DNA of 64,000 bases, from positions 2,646,001-2,710,000 of the forward strand of contig NZ_CP028908.1 of the NCBI RefSeq assembly GCF_024181725.1, given 5' to 3'. Numbering within the stretch: position 1 is the first letter of the stretch; every line of letters starts with the position of its first letter. This DNA comes from Bradyrhizobium sp. WD16 (GTDB lineage: Bacteria; Pseudomonadota; Alphaproteobacteria; Rhizobiales; Xanthobacteraceae). The translations under genes were made by a program, and so were the position numbers. Below are positions 9,666-17,677 of this stretch, one piece after another. The notes under the pieces are model-generated. The model made no database searches, was not told the DNA's origin, and worked only from the letters and a program-made list of their open reading frames with translations.

Positions 9666-10697
9666 CTATAGGCGCAGGATCCGTTCGGCGTTGCCGTGGC
9701 ACACCTTGGCGCGCACGGTTTCGCTGATCGGCGCGGATTCGATGAAGGCTCCGGCGGTTTTCGAATCCTCATAAGGATAGTCGACGGAGAACATGACGCT
9801 GTCCTCGCCGAGCGCTCCGATGGCGCCGACCAGCGCATTCGGGTCGCAGACGCCGGACGTGGTGATGGCGATGTTGCGCCTGATGATGGTGGAGGGCAAC
9901 TCGTCGTGCGAAAGTTCGACGCCCAGTTCCATTTGCCAGCGGCTGTCGAAGCGCCACAGCAGGTAAGGCAGCGTCTCGCCCATGTGGCCGAGGATGATCT
10001 TCAGCCTCGGAAAACGCTTGAAAGTTCCGGCGAAAACGAGGCGCAGCGCATGCGCGGCGGTGTCGGCCGTCCAGGCCCAGACCGGGCCGTTGAGCTCGGG
10101 CCGGTCTGCAAACATCGCTGGTTGGTCGGCGAGCTCGCCGGGATGAAGGTAGACTGGAACATCCAGGTCCTGCACGCGCTCCCAGAACGGCAGGTACATG
10201 TCGGCGTCGAGATAGTGTCCCCCGGTCTGTCCGTTGATGAGCGCGCCCTTGAAGCCAAGCTCCTTGACGGCGCGCTCCAGTTCGGCAGCGGCGGCTACGC
10301 CGTCTTGCGTCGGAAGATGGGCAAATCCGGCGTATCTGCGCGGCCGCTTCTGCACTTCCCGCGCCAGCAGGTCATTGGCCTCGCGCGCGAGGCGAATCGC
10401 AGTGCTGGTGTCGGCAGCCGCCTGTGCACCCGGCGTCGTCGCCGACAGCACGGCAAGATCGATGCCGGCCATGTCCATCGCCTCCAACCGCAGCTGGTCG
10501 AAGTCGACGAGGCGACGCTCGATGTCGGCGAACAGCGTATCGCTCCGAGTCGGCCTGGCGACGTATTTCTTGGCGAGCTCCGCCGTCGCAAAGTGCTCCT
10601 CGAGAGCGATCTTGCGAGTGGGGACCACGGCCTTGGCCTCGGGATTTTGCATCGGGGTGGCGGCAACTCCCCCGTCGCGCCGGCTAAGGTCGGTCAT
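9666..10697 (-). CDS. Amidohydrolase-2 family protein (gamma-resorcylate decarboxylase-like)
   Basis: 343 residues, or about 328 if started at the internal Met of MQNPEAK. The N-terminal metal motif is ALEEHF, where Glu replaces the first His of the usual HxH, as in gamma-resorcylate and 5-carboxyvanillate decarboxylases. Further metal or active-site positions are VYLHPGE, ILGHMGE and the late Asp of MFSVDYPYED. Members of this branch carry out non-oxidative decarboxylation of hydroxybenzoates in the cytoplasm. Whether this one is a decarboxylase or a hydrolase cannot be settled from sequence alone. No aromatic-catabolism genes adjoin it. Confidence 0.82.
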   Translation of the reverse strand: MTDLSRRDGGVAATPMQNPEAKAVVPTRKIALEEHFATAELAKKYVARPTRSDTLFADIERRLVDFDQLRLEAMDMAGIDLAVLSATTPGAQAAADTSTAIRLAREANDLLAREVQKRPRRYAGFAHLPTQDGVAAAAELERAVKELGFKGALINGQTGGHYLDADMYLPFWERVQDLDVPVYLHPGELADQPAMFADRPELNGPVWAWTADTAAHALRLVFAGTFKRFPRLKIILGHMGETLPYLLWRFDSRWQMELGVELSHDELPSTIIRRNIAITTSGVCDPNALVGAIGALGEDSVMFSVDYPYEDSKTAGAFIESAPISETVRAKVCHGNAERILRL

Positions 10698-10767
10698 GCG
10701 CAGATAGCCCCTATGTCGCGCTTGATGCTCTCATGGGGCGCCGCATCTCATCAGGCCGCCGCGCCCC

Positions 10768-11325
10768 TTACGGATCGAGCTCGGTATCCCAGTAGAGATA
10801 GTCGAGCCAGCTGTCGTGCAGGTAGTTCGGCGGAAACAACCGGCCGTTGCGATGGAGCTGGTGGACTGTCGGCGCGTAGGGCGCCTGCCGCGGAAACATC
10901 CTGGCCTGCTCCGGCGTCAGGTTGCCCTTCCTCAGATTGCAGGGCGAGCAGGCGGCGACGACGTTTTCCCAGGTGGTCTGGCCGCCCCGGGAGCGCGGAA
11001 TGACATGGTCGAAGGTCAGGTCGTCGTTGGCGGTGCAGTACTGGCAGGAAAACTTGTCGCGCAGGAAAACGTTGAAACGGGTGAAGGCGGGATGGGTGCT
11101 CGGTTTGACGAAGGACTTGAGCGACACCACGCTCGGCAGCTGCATTTCGAAGGAGGGGCTGTGGACCGCGTGGTCGTAATTGGCGACGATGTTGACGCGA
11201 TCAAGAAACACCGCCTTGATCGCGTCTTGCCACGACCAAAGCGAGAGCGGGTAGTAACTCAGCGGCCGGAAGTCCGCGTTCAAGACCAGCGCCGGCCAGC
11301 CGCCGTGTGGAACATGTGCGTTCAA
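10768..11325 (-). CDS. HNH endonuclease
   Basis: 185 residues with a compact HNH domain. The zinc pair CQYC and the C-x2-C of ACSPCN flank the catalytic FDHVIPRSRGG segment, and the N-terminus (LVLNADFRPLSYYPLSLWSWQDA) is typical of the chromosomal HNH family widespread in alphaproteobacteria. Its cellular role is unknown. The last 30 codons are duplicated at 8085-8177. Confidence 0.9.
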   Translation of the reverse strand: MNAHVPHGGWPALVLNADFRPLSYYPLSLWSWQDAIKAVFLDRVNIVANYDHAVHSPSFEMQLPSVVSLKSFVKPSTHPAFTRFNVFLRDKFSCQYCTANDDLTFDHVIPRSRGGQTTWENVVAACSPCNLRKGNLTPEQARMFPRQAPYAPTVHQLHRNGRLFPPNYLHDSWLDYLYWDTELDP

Positions 11326-11433
11326 GTAACGCTCCTGGTGTCCCGACTGCGAAGCAGCAATGATTCCAGATACTACATGCAGCGTGACGCCATTGTGAAG
11401 AGCGTTTAGACGGGCCCAAAATGGGCGTTTTGT

Positions 11434-11553
11434 TCATGTTGCGAGCGACAAAATGTGGCCATCTCGTGGGCTGACGCGGCCCGCCAGGGTGTCCCGGTAG
11501 ACCTGTTCGAGCGCCGACCGCATCCGAGTGTCCTCCAGTTGCGCCCCTCGCAT
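11434..11553 (-). CDS. Possible 39-residue ORF
   Basis: A short frame beginning MRGAQLEDTR and containing SALEQVYRDTLAGRVSPRD, which has coding-like composition. It lies between the alkA stop and the HNH gene. No homologue is recognised. Confidence 0.25.
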   Translation of the reverse strand: MRGAQLEDTRMRSALEQVYRDTLAGRVSPRDGHILSLAT

Positions 11554-11600
11554 GTGTTTGCACGCGGCGAGCGCAACAACCGTGTGACATTGTCGCGCCT

Positions 11601-12374
11601 TCAGGGCTTCGCGCGTTTCAAACGCTCGCTCGCGGCGGGCTTCGCCTCGGGCCTGGAGCGGCGGTCGGCGTTCGGGTTCCGCGCCGGCTTGGTCGCTGGT
11701 TCCGTTCCTGCCTCCACCGGTGCCAGTGCCGGCGCCGCGGCGAAACCGGGCGCCTTGGCGAGCTTGTAATAGGCCCAGAACAGGTGGGCCGCGGCGCCGC
11801 GCCACGGTCGCCAGGCGTCGCCGAGCGCGATGGTTTCCTTGGTGCCCGGCCGTGTCGGCAGAACGAAGGCGATCCGGATCGCTTCCTGCACCGCGAGGTC
11901 GCCGGCCGGCCAGGCGTCGCCATGGCCGAGGCAGAACAGGAGATAGATGTCCGCGGTCCAGGGGCCGATGCCGTGCAACGCAATCAGCCGCGCATGGGCT
12001 TCGTCGGCCGGCGCCCCGGCGAGTTCGTCGAGGTCGAGATGGCCTTTCATCACCTCGCCGGCGATTGCCTTGAGCGTCCTGATCTTCGCCGCGGAGAGCC
12101 CGAGCCGGCCGAGCCGATCGGTCCGGGCGCGGCGGATTCGCTCGGCGTCGAGCGGCGTGACGGCGGCCGACAGGCGCGCCCAGATCGCCGCCGCGGCATG
12201 GGTCGACAGTTGCTGGCCGCAGATCGTCGAGGCGAGGCCGGCAAAGCCCGGCTCCCGTCGCCGCAGGGCGGGCATGCCGGTCAGGGCGAGGAGCGGCGCG
12301 AGGCGCGGATCGCGCAAGGTCAGTTCGCCGAGCGCGCGGTCGAGGTCGGCCTGGGTATGCAGATGCTGGGTCAT
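11601..12374 (-). CDS. DNA-3-methyladenine glycosylase II (AlkA-type, HhH-GPD)
   Basis: About 257 residues from ATG 12374 (MTQHLHTQ). The helix-hairpin-helix is LIALHGIGPWTADIYLLF, followed by GDAWPAGDLAVQ with the catalytic Asp (residues roughly 155-190). It removes alkylated purines as the first step of base excision repair. The C-terminal tail of about 40 residues is Pro/Arg/Lys-rich and probably disordered. The gene is divergent from gluQ, with the sMMO island now lying between them. An open extension upstream to 12566 runs through the palindromic repeats and is not coding. Confidence 0.87.
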   Translation of the reverse strand: MTQHLHTQADLDRALGELTLRDPRLAPLLALTGMPALRRREPGFAGLASTICGQQLSTHAAAAIWARLSAAVTPLDAERIRRARTDRLGRLGLSAAKIRTLKAIAGEVMKGHLDLDELAGAPADEAHARLIALHGIGPWTADIYLLFCLGHGDAWPAGDLAVQEAIRIAFVLPTRPGTKETIALGDAWRPWRGAAAHLFWAYYKLAKAPGFAAAPALAPVEAGTEPATKPARNPNADRRSRPEAKPAASERLKRAKP

Positions 12375-12431
12375 CGGACAGCACGAGTTTGGCGGGATTC
12401 GCGGCCGCGTGCAAACCGCGGAAATTGCGGG

Positions 12432-12509
12432 CCAGTGCGGCGTCTCGCAATTGCCTATGCCCTTCGCGGCAAGCCCCTGTAGGCAATTGCGAGACATAAG
12501 CCGCACTAG
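12432..12509. repeat. CTAGTG palindrome, type B
   Basis: The arms GTCTCGCAATTGCC and GGCAATTGCGAGAC form a long stem capped by a loop with TTCGCGGCAAGCC. The right end is CACTAG; the left end has one change (CCAGTG). Confidence 0.8.
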
Positions 12510-12522
12510 CTTTTTGATTTTG

Positions 12523-12597
12523 CTAGTGTCCCGATGTCTCCGAATGACCGTGCGAGGGTGAGGCAAATGAAGCGGTAATTCGGAGACAGGACACTAG
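12523..12597. repeat. CTAGTG palindrome, type A
   Basis: The arms GTCTCCGAATGACCG and CGGTAATTCGGAGAC are bounded by CTAGTGTCC and GGACACTAG. It is joined to the neighbouring type B unit by the linker CTTTTTGATTTTG, giving the inverted form of the A-linker-B composite at 46199-46364. Confidence 0.85.
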
Positions 12598-12682
12598 CTT
12601 GCCGCCACCAGCCGGGGCAATTCGGGTGGACAGGAACTCATGGTTGTCGCAGGCGGCGCGCCTGCGCATCGTCGCGCCATGT

Positions 12683-12880
12683 CCGGCGGTGTCCCGTCCA
12701 ACGTTCGTAGCGGCCAAGGCTGGTTCCCTATGCCGACCGCAGCGTTGTTCGCCGGGACGGCCGCAACGTTGCCGAACATCCTCGCTCGTTCGGCCGTGGT
12801 GAGGCCACCTGCGATCCGCTGCGTTACGCGGCAATCGCCGGCCGATTGTGCCGGCTGCCACAACCTCCGGATGACCGTCT
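12683..12880. other. Unassigned sequence at the left island edge
   Basis: About 200 bases between the left direct repeat and the istB remnant. A minus-strand frame (IRRLWQPAQSAGDC, then GGLTTAERARMFGNV) looks protein-like, but I cannot assign it. It may be decayed mobile-element or cargo sequence. Confidence 0.35.
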
Positions 12881-12883
12881 GAT

Positions 12884-13008
12884 GGAACACACCTAAATCT
12901 TCGACTTGATGGGCGAATTCGAGCTGTGCGGCATGAAGGCCGCCTTCGGCGAGATGATGGGAACTGCGATCATGCGCCAACACGAACCGCAGCGCATCGT
13001 AACTACAA
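12884..13008 (+). pseudogene. Truncated IstB (IS21-type transposition helper) remnant
   Basis: The frame reads IFDLMGEFELCGMKAAF, then MRQHEPQRIV, matching the N-terminal part of IstB ATPases of IS21-family elements (LxGMKxAFDEIM and RQHEPQRIVGDLL are characteristic). A stop precedes it and homology ends after about 35 residues, before any Walker motif. It cannot function and marks past mobile-element activity beside the sMMO promoter region. Confidence 0.65.
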
Positions 13009-13034
13009 TGAAGCTGAATTCGTATCGTTGTTCC

Positions 13035-13049
13035 GACATGTTCAATGTC
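13035..13049 (+). promoter_or_regulatory. Inverted repeat, candidate upstream activator site
   Basis: GACAT-N5-ATGTC, about 150 bp upstream of the sigma54 -24 element. It shares the TGTC half-site with the repeat at 13139-13158. A role as an MmoR site is inference. Confidence 0.35.
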
Positions 13050-13138
13050 AAATTTCTATACACCTGGATGGATAGGATCGATTCAGATCGTCGGCTATGC
13101 ATTTTCGTTCGACTCTCCGTGCATTCCGTTTAAGTCTT

Positions 13139-13158
13139 TGACAAGCTTCGAAGTGTCA
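13139..13158 (+). promoter_or_regulatory. Inverted repeat, candidate MmoR operator
   Basis: TGACA-N10-TGTCA with a CTTCGAAG core, ending 25 bp before the -24 element of the mmoX promoter. Its position and symmetry suit an activator or IHF-linked site; the binding protein is not known from sequence. Confidence 0.4.
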
Positions 13159-13183
13159 GCGGAACGTGATCGTCATGAGAGAT

Positions 13184-13198
13184 TGGCACCGCATTTGC
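13184..13198 (+). promoter_or_regulatory. Sigma54 (-24/-12) promoter of the sMMO operon
   Basis: TGGCAC-N5-TTGC matches the sigma54 consensus with the invariant GG (13185-13186) and GC (13197-13198) at the required spacing. It lies about 110 bp upstream of mmoX. Known sMMO operons are transcribed from a sigma54 promoter activated by MmoR, and the operon here encodes that activator. Confidence 0.92.
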
Positions 13199-13309
13199 GC
13201 TATACTTTAGTACGCCTCACCCGTTCGAATTTGATGCGTCACAGACGAAGCATCCGGTCACAGCACCAGAGCTTTCACTAGGTGGGGTCCAGGGAGGAGA
13301 AACAGGTCC

Positions 13310-14890
13310 ATGGCAATAAGTTCCGCGACCAAAGCAGCGACGGACGCACTCGGCGCCAATCGAGCTCCAACCAGCGTCAACCCACAGGAAGTTCACCGCT
13401 GGCTGCAGAGTTTCAATTGGGATTTCGCTCAGAACCGGACGAAATATCCAACCAAATATCACATGGCGAACGACACCAAGGAGCAGTTCAAGCTCATCGC
13501 CAAGGAATATGCGCGGATGGAGTCGGTCAAGGACGAACGGCAGTTCGGCACCTTGCTCGACGGCCTGACCCGTCTTGACGCCGGCAACCGCGTGCATCCG
13601 CGCTGGGGCGAGACGATGAAGGTCGCGTCGAACTTCCTCGAAGTCGGCGAGTATAACGCGATCGCTGCCACGGGCATGCTGTGGGACTCGGCGACCGCCG
13701 CCGAGCAGAAGAACGGCTATCTCGCGCAGGTGCTCGACGAGATCCGCCATACGCATCAATGCGGCTTCATCAACTATTACTTCGCCAAGCACTATCACGA
13801 TCCCGCCGGCCACAACGATGCCCGTCGCACACGTGCGATCGGACCGCTTTGGAAGGGGATGAAGCGGGTGTTCGCCGACGGCTTCATATCCGGCGACGCC
13901 GTTGAATGTTCGGTCAATCTTCAATTGGTCGGCGAGGCCTGCTTCACCAATCCGTTGATCGTGGCTATCACTGAATGGGCTTCGGCCAATGGCGACGAAA
14001 TCACGCCGACGGTGTTTTTGTCGATCGAAACAGACGAGCTTCGCCACATGGCGAATGGCTATCAGACCGTCGTTTCGATCGCCAATGATCCGGCGGCGCA
14101 GAAATATCTCAACACCGATCTCAACAACGCATTCTGGACCCAGCAGAAATATTTCACGCCTGTGCTCGGCATGCTGTTCGAATACGGTTCGAAGTTCAAG
14201 GTCGAGCCTTGGGTGAAGACCTGGAATCGCTGGGTCTATGAGGATTGGGGTGGGATCTGGATCGGCCGCCTCGCGAAATATGGCGTGAATTCGCCGCCGA
14301 GCCTGCGCGATGCCAAGAAGGATGCCTATTGGGCACACCACGATCTGTTCTTGCTCGCTTACGCTCTCTGGCCGACCGGCTTCTTCCGGCTTTCGCTGCC
14401 GGATGAGGAAGATATGGAATGGTTCGAGGCGAATTATCCGGGCTGGGATGAGCATTACGGCAAGATCCTGCGCGAATGGAAAGCGCTCGGCTGCGAGGAT
14501 CCCAAGAGCGGGTTCCTGCCGATCCAGTGGCTCCTCGATCACGGGCATAAGGTTTATATCGACCGCCCGTCGCAGGTGCCGTTCTGCCCCACGCTTGCCA
14601 AATGCTCCGGATCGCTCAGGGTGCATGAGTTCAACGGACAGAAACACGCCTTCGCCGACGATTGGGGTGAACGCCAATGGCTGGCCGAGCCGGAGCGCTA
14701 CGAATGCCACAATATCTTCGAGCAATATAGCGGCCGCGAACTTTCCGATGTGGTCGTCGAGGGGCACGGGGTTCGTGCCGACGGCAAGACCTTGATTGGT
14801 CAGCCGCATGTGCGCGGCGATCAATTGTGGACCGTCGAGGATCTCAGGCGTGCCAATTGCGTCTTCGCGGACCCGCTCGCAACGCTTTGA
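13310..14890 (+). CDS. mmoX: Soluble methane monooxygenase hydroxylase alpha subunit
   Basis: 526 residues, the usual MmoX length, with AGGGAGGAG upstream of ATG. This subunit holds the di-iron centre that hydroxylates methane to methanol, or other short alkanes, in the cytoplasm. All six ligands occur at the numbers used for the Methylococcus enzyme: E114, E144, H147 (DEIRHTHQC), E209 (LVGEACFTN), E243 and H246 (TDELRHM). C151 and T213, active-site residues that separate true MMO from many other di-iron monooxygenases, are also present. Near-identity to MmoX runs along the whole length, so this is MMO rather than phenol, toluene or alkene monooxygenase. Methylocella-type sMMO can also oxidise propane, so the physiological substrate is open. 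Confidence 0.97.
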   Translation: MAISSATKAATDALGANRAPTSVNPQEVHRWLQSFNWDFAQNRTKYPTKYHMANDTKEQFKLIAKEYARMESVKDERQFGTLLDGLTRLDAGNRVHPRWGETMKVASNFLEVGEYNAIAATGMLWDSATAAEQKNGYLAQVLDEIRHTHQCGFINYYFAKHYHDPAGHNDARRTRAIGPLWKGMKRVFADGFISGDAVECSVNLQLVGEACFTNPLIVAITEWASANGDEITPTVFLSIETDELRHMANGYQTVVSIANDPAAQKYLNTDLNNAFWTQQKYFTPVLGMLFEYGSKFKVEPWVKTWNRWVYEDWGGIWIGRLAKYGVNSPPSLRDAKKDAYWAHHDLFLLAYALWPTGFFRLSLPDEEDMEWFEANYPGWDEHYGKILREWKALGCEDPKSGFLPIQWLLDHGHKVYIDRPSQVPFCPTLAKCSGSLRVHEFNGQKHAFADDWGERQWLAEPERYECHNIFEQYSGRELSDVVVEGHGVRADGKTLIGQPHVRGDQLWTVEDLRRANCVFADPLATL

Positions 14891-14899
14891 TCATCTCTT

Positions 14900-14929
14900 C
14901 GTCAGACCGGCGACGGTGCCGGTCTGACG
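14900..14929 (+). terminator. Intercistronic hairpin between mmoX and mmoY
   Basis: A perfect 12-bp stem, CGTCAGACCGGC and GCCGGTCTGACG, with a 6-base loop, starts 10 bp after the mmoX stop. There is no T-run, so it is more likely an RNA-stability or partial-attenuation element favouring MmoX than a full terminator. Confidence 0.6.
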
Positions 14930-15000
14930 AACATGTCAGACACATAAACGGCATGGTCGATTCAAGACCATAAAATAGAAATCAACCGGGGAAACGACCG

Positions 15001-16182
15001 ATGGCTATCGCCACAGCGACGACGACCAAGCGTGGTCTTACGGATCCCGAAAGGGCCGCGAAGATCCTTGCAGCTATCCCAGACCACGAACTCGATACGC
15101 AGCGCCGGATGAATTATTTCGTTGAACCGCGGTGGAAGCGGCTCAGCGAATACGAAATCTTGACGGTTTACAGTCAGCCGAACCCGGATTGGATCGCGGG
15201 CGGTCTCGACTGGGGTGACTGGACGCAGAAGTTTCATGGCGGCCGGCCGTCCTGGGGTAATGAGAGCACCGAGCTTCGGACCACCGACTGGTTCCGTCAT
15301 CGCGATCCGGCGCGCCGTTGGCATGCTCCCTATGTCAAGGACAAGGCGGAGGAATGGCGCTACACGACGCGTTTCCTCGAGGCCTATTCGGCGGAAGGCG
15401 CGGTCCGTTCCATCGACCCGAGATGGCGCGACGAGATTCTTGCCAAATATTGGGGCGCGCTGCTGTTCAGCGAATATGGGCAGTTCAACGCCCATTCCTC
15501 GGTGGCGCGTGACGCGCTGTCGGATACGATCCGCTCCACGGCGACATTTGCCGCGCTCGACAAGGTCGACTGCGCACAGATGATCCAGCTCGAGCGTAAC
15601 TTCCTGGCGAAGATCGTTCCCGGCTTTCCGGAATCGACGGAAGGGCCGAAGAACATCTGGCTCAGCGACCCGGTCTATAGGTCGGCGCGCACGACCGTGG
15701 AAGAGTTCTGGCAAGGCATCCAGGATTTCAACGAGATCCTGTGGGCGGTGCACGGTGTCTATGATCCTTTGTTCGGTCAGTTCGCCCGCCGCGAATTCTT
15801 CGGCCGCATGGCAGCCCGTTACGGCGATTCGCTGACGCCGTTCTTCCTCGGTCAAACCCAGACTTATTTCCAGACCACCAAAGCCGCGATGAGCGACCTC
15901 TTCTTCTATTCTCTGGGCGATGATCCGGAGTTCGGCGATCACAACCGGACCTGGCTCCGCGTCTGGACGGAGAAGTGGCTGAAGAGGACTGCCGACTCCC
16001 TGCACGACTTCCTCGGCATCTACGCAAAGGTCGAGAAAGTGCCGGGGCTCAGTGACAAGGCGGGCATCGTCGCCGCGGTGTCCCGTGTCGTGAACGACTG
16101 GGTTGAGGATTATGCGAAAAGGATCGACTTCAAGGTCGATGCCGATCAACTCGTCGCCAGCATCACGCGCGACGTCAAGTGA
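15001..16182 (+). CDS. mmoY: Soluble methane monooxygenase hydroxylase beta subunit
   Basis: 393 residues, matching the family length. It is a ferritin-like helical subunit that pairs with MmoX in the (alpha-beta-gamma)2 hydroxylase but carries no metal site. Recognisable segments include LTVYSQPNPDWIAGGLDWGD, NAHSSVARDALSD and GQTQTYFQTTKAAMSDLFFY. It lies 110 bp downstream of mmoX with the hairpin between them, and 12 bp before mmoB. Confidence 0.96.
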   Translation: MAIATATTTKRGLTDPERAAKILAAIPDHELDTQRRMNYFVEPRWKRLSEYEILTVYSQPNPDWIAGGLDWGDWTQKFHGGRPSWGNESTELRTTDWFRHRDPARRWHAPYVKDKAEEWRYTTRFLEAYSAEGAVRSIDPRWRDEILAKYWGALLFSEYGQFNAHSSVARDALSDTIRSTATFAALDKVDCAQMIQLERNFLAKIVPGFPESTEGPKNIWLSDPVYRSARTTVEEFWQGIQDFNEILWAVHGVYDPLFGQFARREFFGRMAARYGDSLTPFFLGQTQTYFQTTKAAMSDLFFYSLGDDPEFGDHNRTWLRVWTEKWLKRTADSLHDFLGIYAKVEKVPGLSDKAGIVAAVSRVVNDWVEDYAKRIDFKVDADQLVASITRDVK

Positions 16183-16194
16183 AGGGAAGCGGAC

Positions 16195-16608
16195 ATGACA
16201 GCGCGCAATGCATATAACGCCGGCATCATGAAGAAAACCGGTGAGGATTTCGCCAAGGAATTCTTCGCCGAAGAAAACCAGGTCGTCCATGAATCGAATA
16301 CGGTCGTTCTGGTGCTCATGAAGAGCGACGAGATCGATGCGATCGTGGAAGACATCATTTTGGGTGACGAAGCGAAGCGCAACCCGACTTTGGTCGTCGA
16401 GGACCGCGCCGGCTTCTGGTGGATCAAGGCCGACGGCAAGATTGAAGTCGATACCGAGAAGGCGGCCGATCTGCTCGGTAAGACCTACAGCATTTACGAC
16501 TTTCTCGTGAATGTCTCATCGACCATCGGCCGTGCCTATACGTTCGGAAACACGTTCACGATCACGTCCGAATTGATGGGCCTCGATCGCAAGCTCGCCG
16601 ATATTTGA
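16195..16608 (+). CDS. mmoB: sMMO regulatory protein B
   Basis: 137 residues, typical of the cofactorless coupling protein. It binds the MmoX canyon, opens substrate and oxygen access and tunes electron flow. Visible segments include SNTVVLVLMKSDEIDAIVED, EDRAGFWWIKADGKIEVD and YDFLVNVSSTIGRAYTFGN, characteristic of MmoB. The N-terminal tail (AYNAGIMKKTGEDFAKEFF) needed for activity is intact. GGGAAGCGG precedes the start. Confidence 0.96.
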   Translation: MTARNAYNAGIMKKTGEDFAKEFFAEENQVVHESNTVVLVLMKSDEIDAIVEDIILGDEAKRNPTLVVEDRAGFWWIKADGKIEVDTEKAADLLGKTYSIYDFLVNVSSTIGRAYTFGNTFTITSELMGLDRKLADI

Positions 16609-16632
16609 GGGATTGAAAGGGAGGAGACGAAA

Positions 16633-17145
16633 ATGCCCGACTACAAAATCCATGACAATCCCATCCGCTCGGAGTGGCAGGAAAAGATCGGCGAACTGAA
16701 GTCCGTGAAGGACGCCACCGCGTTCATACAGGACTTCCGGAAGAAATATACGTCGCCGTTTCGTACCAGCTATGCGCTCAACGTCGACTATCTCTTCATC
16801 GAGGCGAAGATCGAGGAGCGGCTTGCCGTGCTCAAGACGTCGACGTCTTCTGCGGCCGACCTGCTTTCCAAGGCGACCACGGGAGAGGTTGCGCAAAAGG
16901 TCGCCGATTCCTGGATCGCCAAAATGGATGCGGAGAAGGACAAGTTCGCCGCGGAGAAAATCCTGATCACCTTCCGGCAGCTTTATAAGCCGCCGGTGCT
17001 TCCCGTGAACGTGTTTTTTAAAGTCGATGCGTATCTCGGCAGCCGCCTCATGGAACTGCGTAATAGCGATTATTACGCGGATTCCCTCGAGGAGCTGCGC
17101 AAGAAGCGCGGCGTCAAGGTGTTGAAGCTCGGCAACGCAGCGTAA
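16633..17145 (+). CDS. mmoZ: Soluble methane monooxygenase hydroxylase gamma subunit
   Basis: 170 residues, the expected size of the small structural hydroxylase subunit. It reads [17 protein letters not shown] near the N-terminus and [20 protein letters not shown] at the C-terminus, both typical of MmoZ. It lies 24 bp after mmoB with GGGAGGAG ahead of ATG. It has no cofactor and stabilises the alpha-beta dimer. Confidence 0.95.
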   Translation: MPDYKIHDNPIRSEWQEKIGELKSVKDATAFIQDFRKKYTSPFRTSYALNVDYLFIEAKIEERLAVLKTSTSSAADLLSKATTGEVAQKVADSWIAKMDAEKDKFAAEKILITFRQLYKPPVLPVNVFFKVDAYLGSRLMELRNSDYYADSLEELRKKRGVKVLKLGNAA

Positions 17146-17161
17146 CAGCGGCCTGAGTGTT

Positions 17162-17190
17162 CGGGCGCCCGCGGTCTTGCCGGGCGCCCG
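17162..17190 (+). repeat. GC-rich intercistronic inverted repeat before mmoD
   Basis: Two copies of the self-complementary CGGGCGCCCG (17162-17171 and 17181-17190) can pair with a 9-base loop. It lies between the mmoZ stop and the mmoD start and lacks a T-run, so it may modulate read-through or stability. Confidence 0.55.
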
Positions 17191-17212
17191 GAGCAGGCCC
17201 AAAGGGGGTTCT

Positions 17213-17533
17213 ATGAAACGGGTAATGGTCGAAGAGGCTCCCGATGACCCGGCATCGGCGAACGCCTTCCAGCGGAGCGCAGGTTCCGCGGTGGTCGCAG
17301 GCTTCAAGGACGCGGCAAGTGCTCCGGTCGAGATCTTCGACGACGGCCAATATCGTGCCTTCGTTCAGGATCTTGAATGTGTCTGGCGGTGGGAAATTCA
17401 CAGAGATGGCCAGTTCGTTCAGGAGGGCTGTTCGTTGAGCGAAGGCTCGTCTCGAGAAGCCGTCGGCCACGTGATGTCGTTTTTTCGGCGGCGGGACCTT
17501 CGGCAGCGGATCGGGTCGATAAACCGCGAATAG
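17213..17533 (+). CDS. mmoD: MmoD (OrfY), sMMO assembly and copper-switch protein
   Basis: 106 residues from ATG 17213, which has AAAGGGGG directly upstream; the longer frame from 17177 would start inside the hairpin. The identification rests on its position between mmoZ and mmoC, its size, and a central segment (YRAFVQDLECVWRWEIHRDGQ) similar to MmoD. MmoD binds the hydroxylase and inhibits it or aids its assembly, and in methanotrophs with both enzymes it takes part in the copper switch. No particulate MMO genes are in this window. Confidence 0.85.
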   Translation: MKRVMVEEAPDDPASANAFQRSAGSAVVAGFKDAASAPVEIFDDGQYRAFVQDLECVWRWEIHRDGQFVQEGCSLSEGSSREAVGHVMSFFRRRDLRQRIGSINRE

Positions 17534-17638
17534 AGCCGCGGCCACCGCCGGCTCTATGGATCGCGGCGCATCGCGCCGCCACCAGATAAAATCAACCCAT
17601 CGTAAATGGCACATGCGGTTACGCATGGGCGGACTCCA

Positions 17639-17677
17639 GTTGCGTGCCATCGTCATCGATCGATGACGTCCTGCAAC
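17639..17677 (+). repeat. Palindrome upstream of mmoC
   Basis: The perfect 18-bp palindrome CGTCATCGATCGATGACG (17651-17668) sits inside outer arms GTTGC and GCAAC. It is in the 227-base mmoD-mmoC gap. It could be an RNA hairpin or an operator; no further promoter elements were convincing. Confidence 0.45.

Larger units (their letters stand above)
12399..12682 (+). repeat. Left copy of the island-flanking direct repeat, interrupted by palindromes
   Basis: Bases 12399-12432 match 23338-23371 with 3 mismatches in 34. Bases 12598-12682 match 23373-23457 with a few mismatches and a 2-bp indel. The 12432-12597 palindromic composite lies between the two blocks and is absent from the right copy. 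Homology ends at the gluQ start codon equivalent (GCCATGTC). This copy is interpreted as the alkA-proximal half of a duplicated intergenic region. Confidence 0.8.

Noticed and set aside
11434..12486. 350-residue minus-strand frame through the alkA gene
   Set aside because: It is in another frame of the alkA gene, Arg/Ala/Pro-rich, and starts inside a palindromic repeat. Only its last 39 codons are listed separately, as a weak candidate.
13217..14824. 535-residue minus-strand frame opposite mmoX
   Set aside because: Antisense to mmoX, which has full family identity. The reverse frame has no recognisable domain.
17605..17620. TGGCAC-like sequence before mmoC as a second sigma54 promoter
   Set aside because: TGGCACATGCGGTTAC lacks the GC dinucleotide at the required -12 spacing.
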